DNA of 64,000 bases from an uncultured Bacteroidales bacterium (GTDB lineage: Bacteria; Bacteroidota; Bacteroidia; Bacteroidales; Muribaculaceae): assembly GCA_902776955.1 (NCBI GenBank), contig CACYSG010000018.1, forward strand, positions 1-64,000, given 5' to 3'. Of this stretch, positions 1 to 7,817 are shown in pieces; within the stretch, counting starts at the first letter, position 1, and every line of letters starts with the position of its first letter. The translations under genes and the position numbers were made by a program. Under the pieces are notes generated by a model that worked only from the letters and a program-made list of their open reading frames with translations, was not told the origin of the DNA and did no database searches.

Positions 1-1
1 C

Positions 2-394
2 CAGAACAAGATCAGCGGCACGGGCATGACCACCCTGGTCAACAGCCTGCCCACGCGCTCGGCATCTGATAAGGGCGAATTGAATGTAATCTTCAATACG
101 GACGAGAACAACTCGATGACTGCAGCCCAGATTACGACTGCCCGCAACAAGTACTGGCTGCCCAAGAAGTACAACGGCAGCGCCTGGGTAGATATGACTG
201 CATCGCTGCGCGGCGACGTGAACGGTGACGGCGTCGTCAACATCAGCGACGTGACCACGCTGATTGGCTACCTGTTGACTGGCAATTCTACGGGCATCAA
301 CCTGACAGGTGCCGATACTAACCAGGACGGCAACACCAACATCAGCGATGTCACCGCCCTTATTGGCTACCAGCTTAGCGGTACCTGGAATTAA
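2..394 (+). CDS. C-terminal part of an exported dockerin-like protein (partial)
   Basis: The reading frame is open from base 2, so this is the 3' end of a longer gene whose start lies outside the window. The visible ~130 residues end in two dockerin-like calcium-loop repeats, GDVNGDGVVNISDV and DTNQDGNTNISDV, each followed by a short hydrophobic helix (TLIGYLL, ALIGYQL). Type I dockerins bind cohesins in cellulosomes. In Bacteroidales these repeats cap many secreted proteins and their partner is unclear. The part before the repeats (NSMTAAQITTARNKYWLPKKYNG) looks like the end of an LRR or adhesin domain, but I cannot name it. The next gene (625) carries the same tail. Confidence 0.8.
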   Translation, partial: QNKISGTGMTTLVNSLPTRSASDKGELNVIFNTDENNSMTAAQITTARNKYWLPKKYNGSAWVDMTASLRGDVNGDGVVNISDVTTLIGYLLTGNSTGINLTGADTNQDGNTNISDVTALIGYQLSGTWN

Positions 395-433
395 GCTACC
401 AAACAAAGTCAAGCCATATCCCTCATGCCCTCG

Positions 434-481
434 TGAACTGCACCCCAAAAGTTAGACACAAAACTTTTGGGGCGCAGTTCA
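434..481. repeat. 48-bp palindrome resembling abutted IS3-type inverted repeats
   Basis: Twenty bases, TGAACTGCACCCCAAAAGTT, are followed by an 8-base spacer (AGACACAA) and then by their reverse complement with one mismatch. The CCCCAAAAGTTAGAC core resembles the terminal inverted repeats of IS3-family elements. There is no transposase here, so this is either an IS remnant or footprint, or a strong hairpin terminator for the dockerin gene ending at 394. Confidence 0.55.
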
Positions 482-561
482 GAACGCGGAAGCCTCAATA
501 AAAAGTTGTTTGAGTTGTTTTTTAAAAACTAAGGACTAGAAACTAAAAACCATCTCTATTA

Positions 562-592
562 TTTGTTTTTTATTGAATTTTTGCTATATTTG
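562..592 (+). promoter_or_regulatory. Bacteroidetes-type promoter for the gene at 625
   Basis: TTTG at 562-565 and TATATTTG at 585-592 are separated by 19 bases, the consensus for the Bacteroidetes housekeeping sigma factor (-33 TTTG, -7 TAnnTTTG). The -7 box lies 32 bases before the ATG. Confidence 0.8.
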
Positions 593-624
593 CAGCAGTT
601 ATTAACTTTTAACCCATTATAACT

Positions 625-2655
625 ATGAAAAAGAAATTACTACTACTTCGGCTGGTCGTCCTGGTGGTGGCCGTGATGTGTACTCTCGGTGCCAGCGCTG
701 CCGAGGCCTATGCCTGCTACACGCCATCGAACACGACGCTGACCTTCTATTACGACAACCAGCGCGCTTCCCGAGAGGGCACGACCTGCGACCTGAACAC
801 GGGCAACAACGAGCCTGAATGGTGCACCAACAGCATCCATGCGTATGTCACCCAAGTGGTGTTCGACCCGTCGTTTGCCGAAGCCCGCCCCACAACGACC
901 TGTTATTGGTTTAGCTCAATGGAAAGGCTCCAGAACATTACTGGCATGGAATACCTCAACACGTCCGAGGTGACGAATATGGCTTACATGTTCAGTAGCT
1001 GTCGCAAGTTGACGACCCTTGACTTGAGCCATTTCAACACGTCCAATGTCACAAGCATGGAAGCCATGTTCTCCAGTTGTCATGACCTGACGAATCTTGA
1101 TCTGACCAGCTTTAACACCGACAACGTGACAACCATGTATTGCATGTTCAATTACAGCGATGGCTTGACAAGTGTTGACCTGAGCAGTTTCACCAACGCC
1201 AGGGTGGAAAATATGGATAATATGTTCGAATGTTGCTCCGCACTGACGACCATCTATGCAAGTAGCGGCTGGAGCACGGCGGCAGTCACAACATCTTGGG
1301 CAATGTTCATCGATTGCAACAGCCTGGTGGGCGGCAAGGGCACGGCCTACGATGCCAATCACATTGATGCTGCCTATGCCCACATCGACGGCGGCCCCAG
1401 CAACCCGGGCTACTTCACCGATATTAATGTTCCCTCCGAGGCCTATGCCTGCTACACGCCATCGAACACGACGCTGACCTTCTATTACGACAACCAGCGC
1501 AGCATCCGCCCAGGCACGACCTATGACCTGAACGATAGCAGCAGTGATCCAGGCTGGCGCACCGATGGCACCAATGCCAACGTGACCAAGGTCGTCTTCA
1601 ACTCCTCGTTTGCCAACGCCCGACCAACGAGTACCTACTTTTGGTTTTACGAAATGGAAAGACTCACATCCATTACTAGCATCAATTACCTGAACACCAG
1701 CGAGGTGACAACCATGCGTGGCATGTTCACTTACTGCAAAGAGTTGACGAGCCTTGACCTGAGAAGTTTCAACACCTCCAACGTGACCGACATGATGGCC
1801 ATGTTCTGGGACTGCTTTAATCTGACAAACCTTGACCTGAGCAGTTTCAATACCGCCAACGTGACCGGCATGAACTTCATGTTCTCTGGCTGCAAAGCTT
1901 TGGAGAGCCTTGACCTAAGCAGCTTTAACACGTCCAATGTGACTGACATGAGATACATGTTCGGCAGCTGCAACAGTTTGACAAACCTTGACCTGAGCAA
2001 CTTCAACACCGCTAATGTGACCAACATGAGATACATGTTCTATGACTGCTCTGCCTTGACGACCCTTGATTTGAGCAGTTTCAACACTGCCAACGTGACC
2101 GACATGGAAGACATGTTCAACAGCTGCTCTGCCATGACGAGCTTTGACCTGAGCAGTTTCAATACTGCCAATGTGACCAACATGAGATACATGTTCAGAA
2201 ACTGCTCTGCCTTGACGAGCCTTGACCTGAGCCGTTTCAATACGGCCAACGTGACCAGCATGAGCTTCATGTTCGAAGGCGCTAGAGCAATGTCCACCAT
2301 TTCTGTGAGCAATGAATGGAGCACAGCTGCCGTGACCTATTCCTTATATATGTTCAATAATTGCACTAGCCTGGTAGGCGGTAAGGGTACGACCTACGAC
2401 GCCAACCACATAGATGCGACCTACGCCCACATCGACGGCGGCCCAAGTAACCCGGGCTACTTCACCGAGAAGGCTGGCGGCCAGTGTGGTGACGTGAATG
2501 GTGACAACAACGTGAATATCAGCGACGTCACCGCCCTAATCGATATTCTGTTGAATGAAAAGCCTGCGCCACAGGCAGCCGACTGCAACCTGGACGGCAG
2601 CATCAACATCAGCGACGTGACCGCCCTTATTGACTACCTGTTGTCTGGTATCTGA
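625..2655 (+). CDS. BspA-like surface protein: two DUF285 repeat modules plus dockerin-like tail
   Basis: An exported surface protein, probably an adhesin or scaffold. An N-terminal signal peptide (basic MKKK, then a hydrophobic stretch ending near ASA) precedes two related modules. Both open with EAYACYTPSNTTLTFYYDNQR-like sequence, at about residues 26 and 272. Each then carries 26-residue repeats of the form NTxNVTxMxxMFxxCxxLTxLDLSxF (about four in the first module, eight in the second), and both end in VGGKGTxYDANHIDAxYAHID. These are the DUF285/BspA-type repeats of bacterial surface proteins. The last ~55 residues form a two-repeat dockerin-like domain (GDVNGDNNVNISDV, DCNLDGSINISDV). 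Its own promoter precedes it and a terminator follows. The ligand cannot be told from sequence. Confidence 0.9.
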   Translation: MKKKLLLLRLVVLVVAVMCTLGASAAEAYACYTPSNTTLTFYYDNQRASREGTTCDLNTGNNEPEWCTNSIHAYVTQVVFDPSFAEARPTTTCYWFSSMERLQNITGMEYLNTSEVTNMAYMFSSCRKLTTLDLSHFNTSNVTSMEAMFSSCHDLTNLDLTSFNTDNVTTMYCMFNYSDGLTSVDLSSFTNARVENMDNMFECCSALTTIYASSGWSTAAVTTSWAMFIDCNSLVGGKGTAYDANHIDAAYAHIDGGPSNPGYFTDINVPSEAYACYTPSNTTLTFYYDNQRSIRPGTTYDLNDSSSDPGWRTDGTNANVTKVVFNSSFANARPTSTYFWFYEMERLTSITSINYLNTSEVTTMRGMFTYCKELTSLDLRSFNTSNVTDMMAMFWDCFNLTNLDLSSFNTANVTGMNFMFSGCKALESLDLSSFNTSNVTDMRYMFGSCNSLTNLDLSNFNTANVTNMRYMFYDCSALTTLDLSSFNTANVTDMEDMFNSCSAMTSFDLSSFNTANVTNMRYMFRNCSALTSLDLSRFNTANVTSMSFMFEGARAMSTISVSNEWSTAAVTYSLYMFNNCTSLVGGKGTTYDANHIDATYAHIDGGPSNPGYFTEKAGGQCGDVNGDNNVNISDVTALIDILLNEKPAPQAADCNLDGSINISDVTALIDYLLSGI

Positions 2656-2683
2656 AATTAAAACTTCATCAAAACCAAGATTT

Positions 2684-2723
2684 ATCCCTCATGCTCTCCA
2701 GAGTGTGAGGGATATGCTTTTTT
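2684..2723 (+). terminator. Rho-independent terminator after the DUF285 protein gene
   Basis: ATCCCTCA and TGAGGGAT pair across a short loop and are followed by a T-run (ATGCTTTTTT). The same ATCCCTCA/TGAGGGAT stem ends the LRR gene at 5142, and its left arm also appears just after the partial gene at 394. Confidence 0.8.
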
Positions 2724-2752
2724 GTCGTGAGGCGTAAGCATTACGCACACTT

Positions 2753-2773
2753 GAGCGCAAAATTTTGCGTCTC
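2753..2773. repeat. Degenerate copy of the CGCAAAATTTTGCG palindrome
   Basis: The 14-base core CGCAAAATTTTGCG, flanked by GAG and TCTC, is a weaker copy of the perfect palindromes at 5292-5323 and 53190-53211. It is a dispersed intergenic repeat. Confidence 0.6.
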
Positions 2774-2807
2774 AACACAGGTAATCAAGTCTAGTGGCTG
2801 CGGGCGC

Positions 2808-2950
2808 GTTGTTCCCAGGGGAAGGGGGCTTGGTATTCGGCCTGGATGGTGACGGGCATACCGACGTAGGGCGAAGTGCTTCTTGAGGGTGATGATGTCC
2901 TTGTCGAGCAGGCGAGGCCTTGCCTTCAGCGGTTTTCTGCGGGACTGCAT
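2808..2950 (-). pseudogene. Frameshifted C-terminal gene remnant
   Basis: On the minus strand, one frame reads RLLDKDIITLKKHFA. A one-base shift then continues as YVGMPVTIQAEYQAPFPWE and ends in QRARSH and a stop at about 2808. Joined, the two halves look like the natural C-terminus of a protein. Each alone is interrupted or becomes Arg/Pro/His-rich. The family is not recognised. No start or upstream part is seen before the LRR gene promoter, so this is probably a decaying fragment. Confidence 0.35.
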
Positions 2951-3063
2951 GCGATTGACCGTTTTTTGACTCGCATTCTCGGCTGCCCGATGGGGTGTAT
3001 TGTCAAAAAAATAGACATTTTATCTGAATATTGATATAATATGCGTTTTTTTAAAAGAAAAAA

Positions 3064-3095
3064 TTTGACAATTACCCGATATCAATCTATCTTTG
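3064..3095 (+). promoter_or_regulatory. Bacteroidetes-type promoter for the gene at 3144
   Basis: TTTG at 3064-3067 and TATCTTTG at 3088-3095 are separated by 20 bases, close to the -33/-7 consensus, 48 bases before the start codon. Confidence 0.75.
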
Positions 3096-3143
3096 CTCCA
3101 ACTGAACACCCTCTTTTGATAAACCAGTTAAACAGATATAATT

Positions 3144-5117
3144 ATGAAAAAACATCTATTCATTTCCTTGTTGATGGTGCTCTTCGTGGGCACCACGATG
3201 CATGCCTACGACTTTATGGTCGATGGCATTTGTTACAACATCAACGGCACCGAAGCCACAGTAACATATGGCGGCGGATACTCTGATGACATAACCATCC
3301 CGGCAACCGTCACCTATAATGACACCACTTACTCCGTCACGAGTATCGGAGACTATGCGTTCTATAAATGCGCTGGTCTGACGAGCGTGGCTATCCCTAA
3401 CTCAGTCACAAGTATAGGCTCCCAGGCGTTCTATATATGCAGGAACTTGACGAGCGTCACCATCGGCAACTCCGTCACGAGCATCGGAAGCTATGCGTTC
3501 TATTGGTGCAGTGCCCTGACCAGCGTTAACATCCCTAATTCCGTCACAATAATAGACACCTCTGCGTTCGATGGCTGCAGTAGCCTGACCAGCGTTGACA
3601 TTGGCAACTCCGTCACTGAAATCGGCACCCAAGCGTTCTATAACTGCAGCGGTCTGACCAGCGTCACCATTCATGATTTAGATGCATGGTGTAAAATATC
3701 CTTTGGTGGCCGTCAAGCAAATCCATTGTGCAATGCTCACCATTTGTTTATTGATGGTGAGGAGATTACAGACCTTGTAATCCCGAACACCGTCACGAGT
3801 ATCGGTTCCAATGCGTTCTCTGGCTGCAGTGGCCTGACAAGCGTCACCATCCCGAATTCCGTCACGACTATCGGAGGCAGTGCGTTTGAGGACTGTAGCG
3901 GTCTGACGAGCGTCACCATCCCCAACTCCGTCACAACAATCGGCTGGGGGGCGTTTTATTACTGCAGCAGTCTGACCAGCGTCACTGTAGAAAACGGAAA
4001 CCCGAAATACGATTCCCGCAACAACTGCAATGCCATCATTGAAACTGCCACTAATATATTAGTAATTGGTTGCAAGGCGACGGTTATCCCCAACTCCGTC
4101 ACGAGCATTGGCCCAGGTGCGTTCATGGGCTGCAGCGGGCTGATCAGCATCGACATCCCCAACTCTGTCACGAGCATCGGGGCAACTGCGTTCGAGGACT
4201 GCACTGCGCTGACTAGCATCACCATCCCCAACTCCGTCACGTCCATCACCGGCAGTATGTTACGTGGCTGCAGCAGCCTGACCAGCGTTGAAATCCCGGA
4301 CTCCGTCACGACCATCTACAACTATGCGTTCGAAGGTTGCAGCGCTCTGACCAGCATCGACATCCCGAACACCGTCACGAGCTTAGGCTACTCTGTGTTC
4401 GCTGGCTGCAGCGGTCTGACCAGCGTCACCATTCATGATTTAGATGCATGGTGCAGAATATCCTTTGCTGACAGTAAAGCAAATCCATTGTACAATGCTC
4501 ACCATTTGTTTATTGATGGCGAGGAGATTATAGACCTTGTGATCCCGAACTCCGTCACGAGCATCAAAAGATATGCGTTCTATGGCTGCAGCAGCCTGAC
4601 TCGCGTTGAAATCCCGAACACCGTCTCTTCCATCGGCAACTCTGCGTTCGAAGGCTGTAGCAGCCTGACCAGCGTCACCATTGGCAACTCCGTTACGAGT
4701 ATCGGCTCCCAAGCGTTCTCTGGCTGCAGCAGCCTGAATGATGTCTTTAGTATGGTCGATGATCCAACAACCATTACCATGGGTTCCAATGTATTCTATC
4801 GTAGTCCTGGAAATTATGCGGCACGAACGCTGCATGTGCCTGTAGGCACCGTGTCGGCCTATCAAGCAGATACAAATTGGAGCAAATACTTCGGCTTAAT
4901 CGTTGAGATGGAACACGATGTTACCATATCTGGCGATGTGAATGGTGACGGACAGGTGAACATCACTGATGTGACGATGTTGATTGACTATGTGCTGACT
5001 GGCAATTCCGGCGGAATCAGCCTGGATGCTGCCGACTGCAGCCAGGATGGCAACGTGAACATCACCGACGTGACCGTCCTGATCGGCTTCGTCCTCAACG
5101 GCACTTGGCCAGATTAA
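3144..5117 (+). CDS. BspA-like leucine-rich repeat (LRR_5) protein with dockerin-like tail
   Basis: A secreted LRR surface protein of 657 residues. A signal peptide (MKKHLFISLLMVLFVGTTMHA) is followed by about 20 copies of the 23-residue LRR_5 unit, of the type NSVTSIGxxAFxGCSxLTSVTIP. Two non-LRR insertions beginning IHDLDAWCxISF, near residues 176 and 430, are nearly identical and indicate an internal duplication of about 254 residues. After a short linker containing AARTLHVPVGTVSAYQAD, the last ~60 residues form the dockerin-like pair (GDVNGDGQVNITDV, DCSQDGNVNITDV). BspA relatives bind host proteins or other bacteria; that role is inferred here. Confidence 0.9.
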   Translation: MKKHLFISLLMVLFVGTTMHAYDFMVDGICYNINGTEATVTYGGGYSDDITIPATVTYNDTTYSVTSIGDYAFYKCAGLTSVAIPNSVTSIGSQAFYICRNLTSVTIGNSVTSIGSYAFYWCSALTSVNIPNSVTIIDTSAFDGCSSLTSVDIGNSVTEIGTQAFYNCSGLTSVTIHDLDAWCKISFGGRQANPLCNAHHLFIDGEEITDLVIPNTVTSIGSNAFSGCSGLTSVTIPNSVTTIGGSAFEDCSGLTSVTIPNSVTTIGWGAFYYCSSLTSVTVENGNPKYDSRNNCNAIIETATNILVIGCKATVIPNSVTSIGPGAFMGCSGLISIDIPNSVTSIGATAFEDCTALTSITIPNSVTSITGSMLRGCSSLTSVEIPDSVTTIYNYAFEGCSALTSIDIPNTVTSLGYSVFAGCSGLTSVTIHDLDAWCRISFADSKANPLYNAHHLFIDGEEIIDLVIPNSVTSIKRYAFYGCSSLTRVEIPNTVSSIGNSAFEGCSSLTSVTIGNSVTSIGSQAFSGCSSLNDVFSMVDDPTTITMGSNVFYRSPGNYAARTLHVPVGTVSAYQADTNWSKYFGLIVEMEHDVTISGDVNGDGQVNITDVTMLIDYVLTGNSGGISLDAADCSQDGNVNITDVTVLIGFVLNGTWPD

Positions 5118-5141
5118 TTCCCTAGCAAAACAAAGATAAAT

Positions 5142-5178
5142 CCCTCATGCTCATCATTGGGCGTGAGGGATGTATCTA
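5142..5178 (+). terminator. Terminator after the LRR gene
   Basis: The stem ATCCCTCA/TGAGGGAT closes a loop of about 15 bases, as at 2684. The T-run after it is weak. Confidence 0.6.
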
Positions 5179-5243
5179 TTCATGGAGGGAATAATAGCCG
5201 TCCAGCCCCATTGTTTGTGATGCGGACGGCAGCTGCGGCAATT

Positions 5244-5385
5244 ATAACTTAACGTGAGTTCGACGAAAATAAAGTGCTGATGCTCAATGTTCTGTAGAGA
5301 CGCAAAATTTTGCGTCTCTACAGGTCCCAGATGGCTAACTCATTGACATCTAAAGTATACTTTCGTCTAACTCACGTTATTTAAG
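5244..5385. mobile_element. MITE-like element with a perfect central palindrome
   Basis: Outer inverted repeats AACGTGAGTTCGACGAAA (5251-5268) and TTTCGTCTAACTCACGTT (5361-5378) differ by one base. They enclose about 90 bases centred on a perfect 32-base palindrome (5292-5323, core GAGACGCAAAATTTTGCGTC). There is no coding capacity. The layout is that of a small non-autonomous transposable element or a bidirectional hairpin cassette. Confidence 0.55.
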
Positions 5386-5389
5386 CTTT

Positions 5390-5453
5390 TTAAGCGTAGC
5401 TGTGCATGCCGCCGAGGATGAAGTTGACACCGAAGTAGGTAATCAACACACTT
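5390..5453 (-). pseudogene. Orphan 3' fragment of a ccsA-like cytochrome c biogenesis gene
   Basis: The minus strand reads VLITYFGVNFILGGMHSYA and a stop codon. This is the conserved end of CcsA/ResC-type haem handling proteins, whose final helix ends in GVNxxxxGxHSYA. Only about 20 codons are present, and the sequence upstream (above 5453) becomes a hairpin instead of more CcsA. It is therefore a truncated relic. The identification rests on this short motif alone. Confidence 0.5.
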
Positions 5454-5459
5454 AGGAAG

Positions 5460-5521
5460 GCCCTAACTTTTGCGGCGATGGAAGTTCGTCGAAGAAACTT
5501 TCATCGCCGCAATGTTAGGGC
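5460..5521. repeat. Long imperfect hairpin
   Basis: GCCCTAAC at 5460 pairs with GTTAGGGC ending at 5521. Inside, GCGGCGATGGAAGTT pairs with AACTTTCATCGCCGC with two mismatches. It sits immediately beside the ccsA fragment, possibly as a breakpoint structure or MITE. Confidence 0.6.
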
Positions 5522-5668
5522 TTTACTTTCTCGGCCGCTAGGCTAATCAAAGTTTTAGGCGCGAATATGACACATCCTCACTTGTTTAATGGCTGCCAGT
5601 CTGTTGGACGTGATATGTAAAAGTATTATGATCTGTGTTGATTGCTAGGAATATACACTGTTTTTCTC

Positions 5669-6514
5669 TTATTGTGGGCTCAATTCATTAACAGTGATGG
5701 ACATGTCGTCCATATTGAATGTCATGATGACAGGCGGATCAAATGCGGTGGATAAAACACAAACTGATTTCATGTCAAAGGCGTCACGCGCATAGAGCAA
5801 TGCATTACAGATATCAGTGGGCGTGAAATACGGATTGTCTGCTGTGTGTGAGTGTATCACTGCCTCGGCCTGCGTATCTTCGCCTGTCTGACTAATGTCA
5901 ATAGGTATGTAAGAATGATGGAAACGATGGAATTCTGTCAAGTTGTTATCGATGTCAATATCCACATAACAATCGTTTCCGAATGGTATTACTCCATCGA
6001 GGGTCGTCCTCTGCAGCAGATACACTCTGATTTTATTTGGGAAACAAATCAGGTCAATGCATGTCAATCCATCTTGAATGGTGTAGATGCTGTCTCCATA
6101 GGTCTCTAGGATGTGGTTTAATATGCTGGATCTAATGTGAGCTGCATTGCGTTCATCTTCGGCCATTGGTCGTACTGTCTCATCCCATGACAGGCTGAAA
6201 TCATTTAGTTCAAGGGTGCAACTGAACACCACACTATCTTGAGAGTAATAAAAAAGGGTGAGATTGCCGTTGTCATCCAGTTGCGTGGCCGAACCATCGA
6301 CACTCGACAAATCTACAGTAGCATGCTCAGCAAACAGATCAGATGTCATCCATGATAATTTCTGGTAGAGGTAAAGCCACTGGCCTTCTTGCAAGATGCT
6401 GTCATTGATGGCTGCCAGTTCGTCCTGGCTGGGCAACTTGCTGCCTGCTGTCCGATCGGGTTGAGCCACACAAAGCATAGGCAACAGCAAAATGAGTAAT
6501 AATAAATGCTTCAT
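5669..6514 (-). CDS. Exported protein with a JAMM/MPN-like metal-binding motif
   Basis: A 281-residue protein with a signal peptide (MKHLLLLILLLPMLCVAQ). ATG 6514 is chosen because the signal peptide starts there and the upstream gene ends at 6532, 17 bases away. Near the C-terminus, H221-S-H223, seven residues, T231, two residues, D234 (HSHTADNPYFTPTD) fits the JAMM consensus H-[ST]-H-x7-S-xx-D of zinc isopeptidases, with Thr in place of Ser. E194 (NNLTEFHRFHH) is a possible catalytic Glu. The middle of the protein matches nothing I know. A metallopeptidase role is an inference. It is probably co-transcribed with the gene at 6532. Confidence 0.6.
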   Translation of the reverse strand: MKHLLLLILLLPMLCVAQPDRTAGSKLPSQDELAAINDSILQEGQWLYLYQKLSWMTSDLFAEHATVDLSSVDGSATQLDDNGNLTLFYYSQDSVVFSCTLELNDFSLSWDETVRPMAEDERNAAHIRSSILNHILETYGDSIYTIQDGLTCIDLICFPNKIRVYLLQRTTLDGVIPFGNDCYVDIDIDNNLTEFHRFHHSYIPIDISQTGEDTQAEAVIHSHTADNPYFTPTDICNALLYARDAFDMKSVCVLSTAFDPPVIMTFNMDDMSITVNELSPQ

Positions 6515-6531
6515 AATGTATCGTTGTGCAT

Positions 6532-7605
6532 TTAGATGTCTTTGTTTTCGGTTGATTCTTCGTCGCGGACGTAGATGTTCCAGTGGCGGGTAATCCACTC
6601 GATATGCTGGGTCTCGATCCTCTGTTGGATTCCCAGGTCAACCTTTTCCTCGGAATAGTATTCTTTGGGCCATCCGTTCAAGAAAAAGCTGTAATATTCT
6701 TTGCTCATGATTTCTGCACCATTGGGCTTCGCAATTTTCAGTGAATCAACAATCTGGTCGCGATACGTTGCCAGGCTGTCGTTGACCATGTCGCCAGCTA
6801 TCATTGATAACACACCGAAGCCAATATCCATCACGTCCTCGATAGGAATAGTCGTGGTTGATTGCGATAAGATGGCATAATCGCCGTCGAAGTCCTCTTC
6901 CTTGTCCTCGATGTCAGTGTAGTCTGCACTGAATAATGTGTGCTCGGGATAACCTTGTTCCTCAGTATCTTCTTCCTTGTCACCGATGTCAAACATGGAG
7001 CCGTGCAGACCGAAGAGAGTCTCCAATTCCTCGTATGCTTCGCGGATGCCCTCTTCGGTTGAGAAATTGAGCAACATGACGTTTTCCATCGACTTTCGAG
7101 GCATGATGCTGTCCAGGGCTGGAAGAGTGCCGTACAGCTTATCACATGTGACCTTTACACCCTTCTTGAGTTGGTCGCGTATCTCGCGCCAGTTGGTGAT
7201 GCTTTTGAACTGTCCGAACTCATCGGTTGTGAACTCACACACGATCGACTGCATCAACTGGCTCGTGGCATTGGCTATCAGGCTGGTGACCGTGTCGGCA
7301 TCATGGAGGGTAAAGCTCAGCGGAATGTACTTCATCTTGTAACCGTTGCTGGTCGAGTCGGTAACGACAATCATGAACTCCTCCTCGTAGGACTGGCTGA
7401 CTGTCGTGTCGTTCCCTTCAATCTTGTACTTGATGTGCTCCTGCCTGTAGGTCATCGTGTCGTTCTTGCAGAAGAAACCCACCACAGCAATCGCATCATC
7501 GGCCTCCTCCTGTTCCAGGACCAGGTTCTGTGACCAAGCAGTCATGGCCACACCGATAAGGCACGCTAATAGGCAAATCGTTCTCACTCTCTTAGTCATT
7601 TTCAT
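6532..7605 (-). CDS. Exported protein of unknown function
   Basis: A 357-residue protein starting MKMTKRVRTICLLACLIGVA, a signal peptide ending near AWSQ. ATG 7605 is preferred over a longer in-frame reading because it places the signal peptide at the N-terminus. The mature protein begins NLVLEQEEADDAIAVVGFF and has an acidic linker (EEDTEEQ, DIEDKEEDFDGD) in the middle. No recognisable domain or active-site motif was found. The JAMM-like gene at 6514 follows directly, suggesting a two-gene operon for periplasmic or surface proteins. Confidence 0.7.
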   Translation of the reverse strand: MKMTKRVRTICLLACLIGVAMTAWSQNLVLEQEEADDAIAVVGFFCKNDTMTYRQEHIKYKIEGNDTTVSQSYEEEFMIVVTDSTSNGYKMKYIPLSFTLHDADTVTSLIANATSQLMQSIVCEFTTDEFGQFKSITNWREIRDQLKKGVKVTCDKLYGTLPALDSIMPRKSMENVMLLNFSTEEGIREAYEELETLFGLHGSMFDIGDKEEDTEEQGYPEHTLFSADYTDIEDKEEDFDGDYAILSQSTTTIPIEDVMDIGFGVLSMIAGDMVNDSLATYRDQIVDSLKIAKPNGAEIMSKEYYSFFLNGWPKEYYSEEKVDLGIQQRIETQHIEWITRHWNIYVRDEESTENKDI

Positions 7606-7785
7606 GTTATCAATAGTTTTTGGCTTGTGATTTGTCGCAAAGATAATGGCAATTACCGAAACCGGCAAATAATTGCAAGCCAATTTGAGTGCTGAGGATT
7701 GGGCATGAATCAAACATTAAAACGGTGGGATGGGCGAATGGTTAGAAAAATAGGGCAGAGTGGGGGATAAATCACGGGTTTGTTG

Positions 7786-7793
7786 TACCTTTG
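7786..7793 (+). promoter_or_regulatory. Possible -7 box before the GH18 gene
   Basis: TACCTTTG matches TAnnTTTG and lies 24 bases before ATG 7818. No clear -33 TTTG is seen at the expected spacing. Confidence 0.45.
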
Positions 7794-7817
7794 GGGAGAA
7801 TAAATCAACTTGACAGG

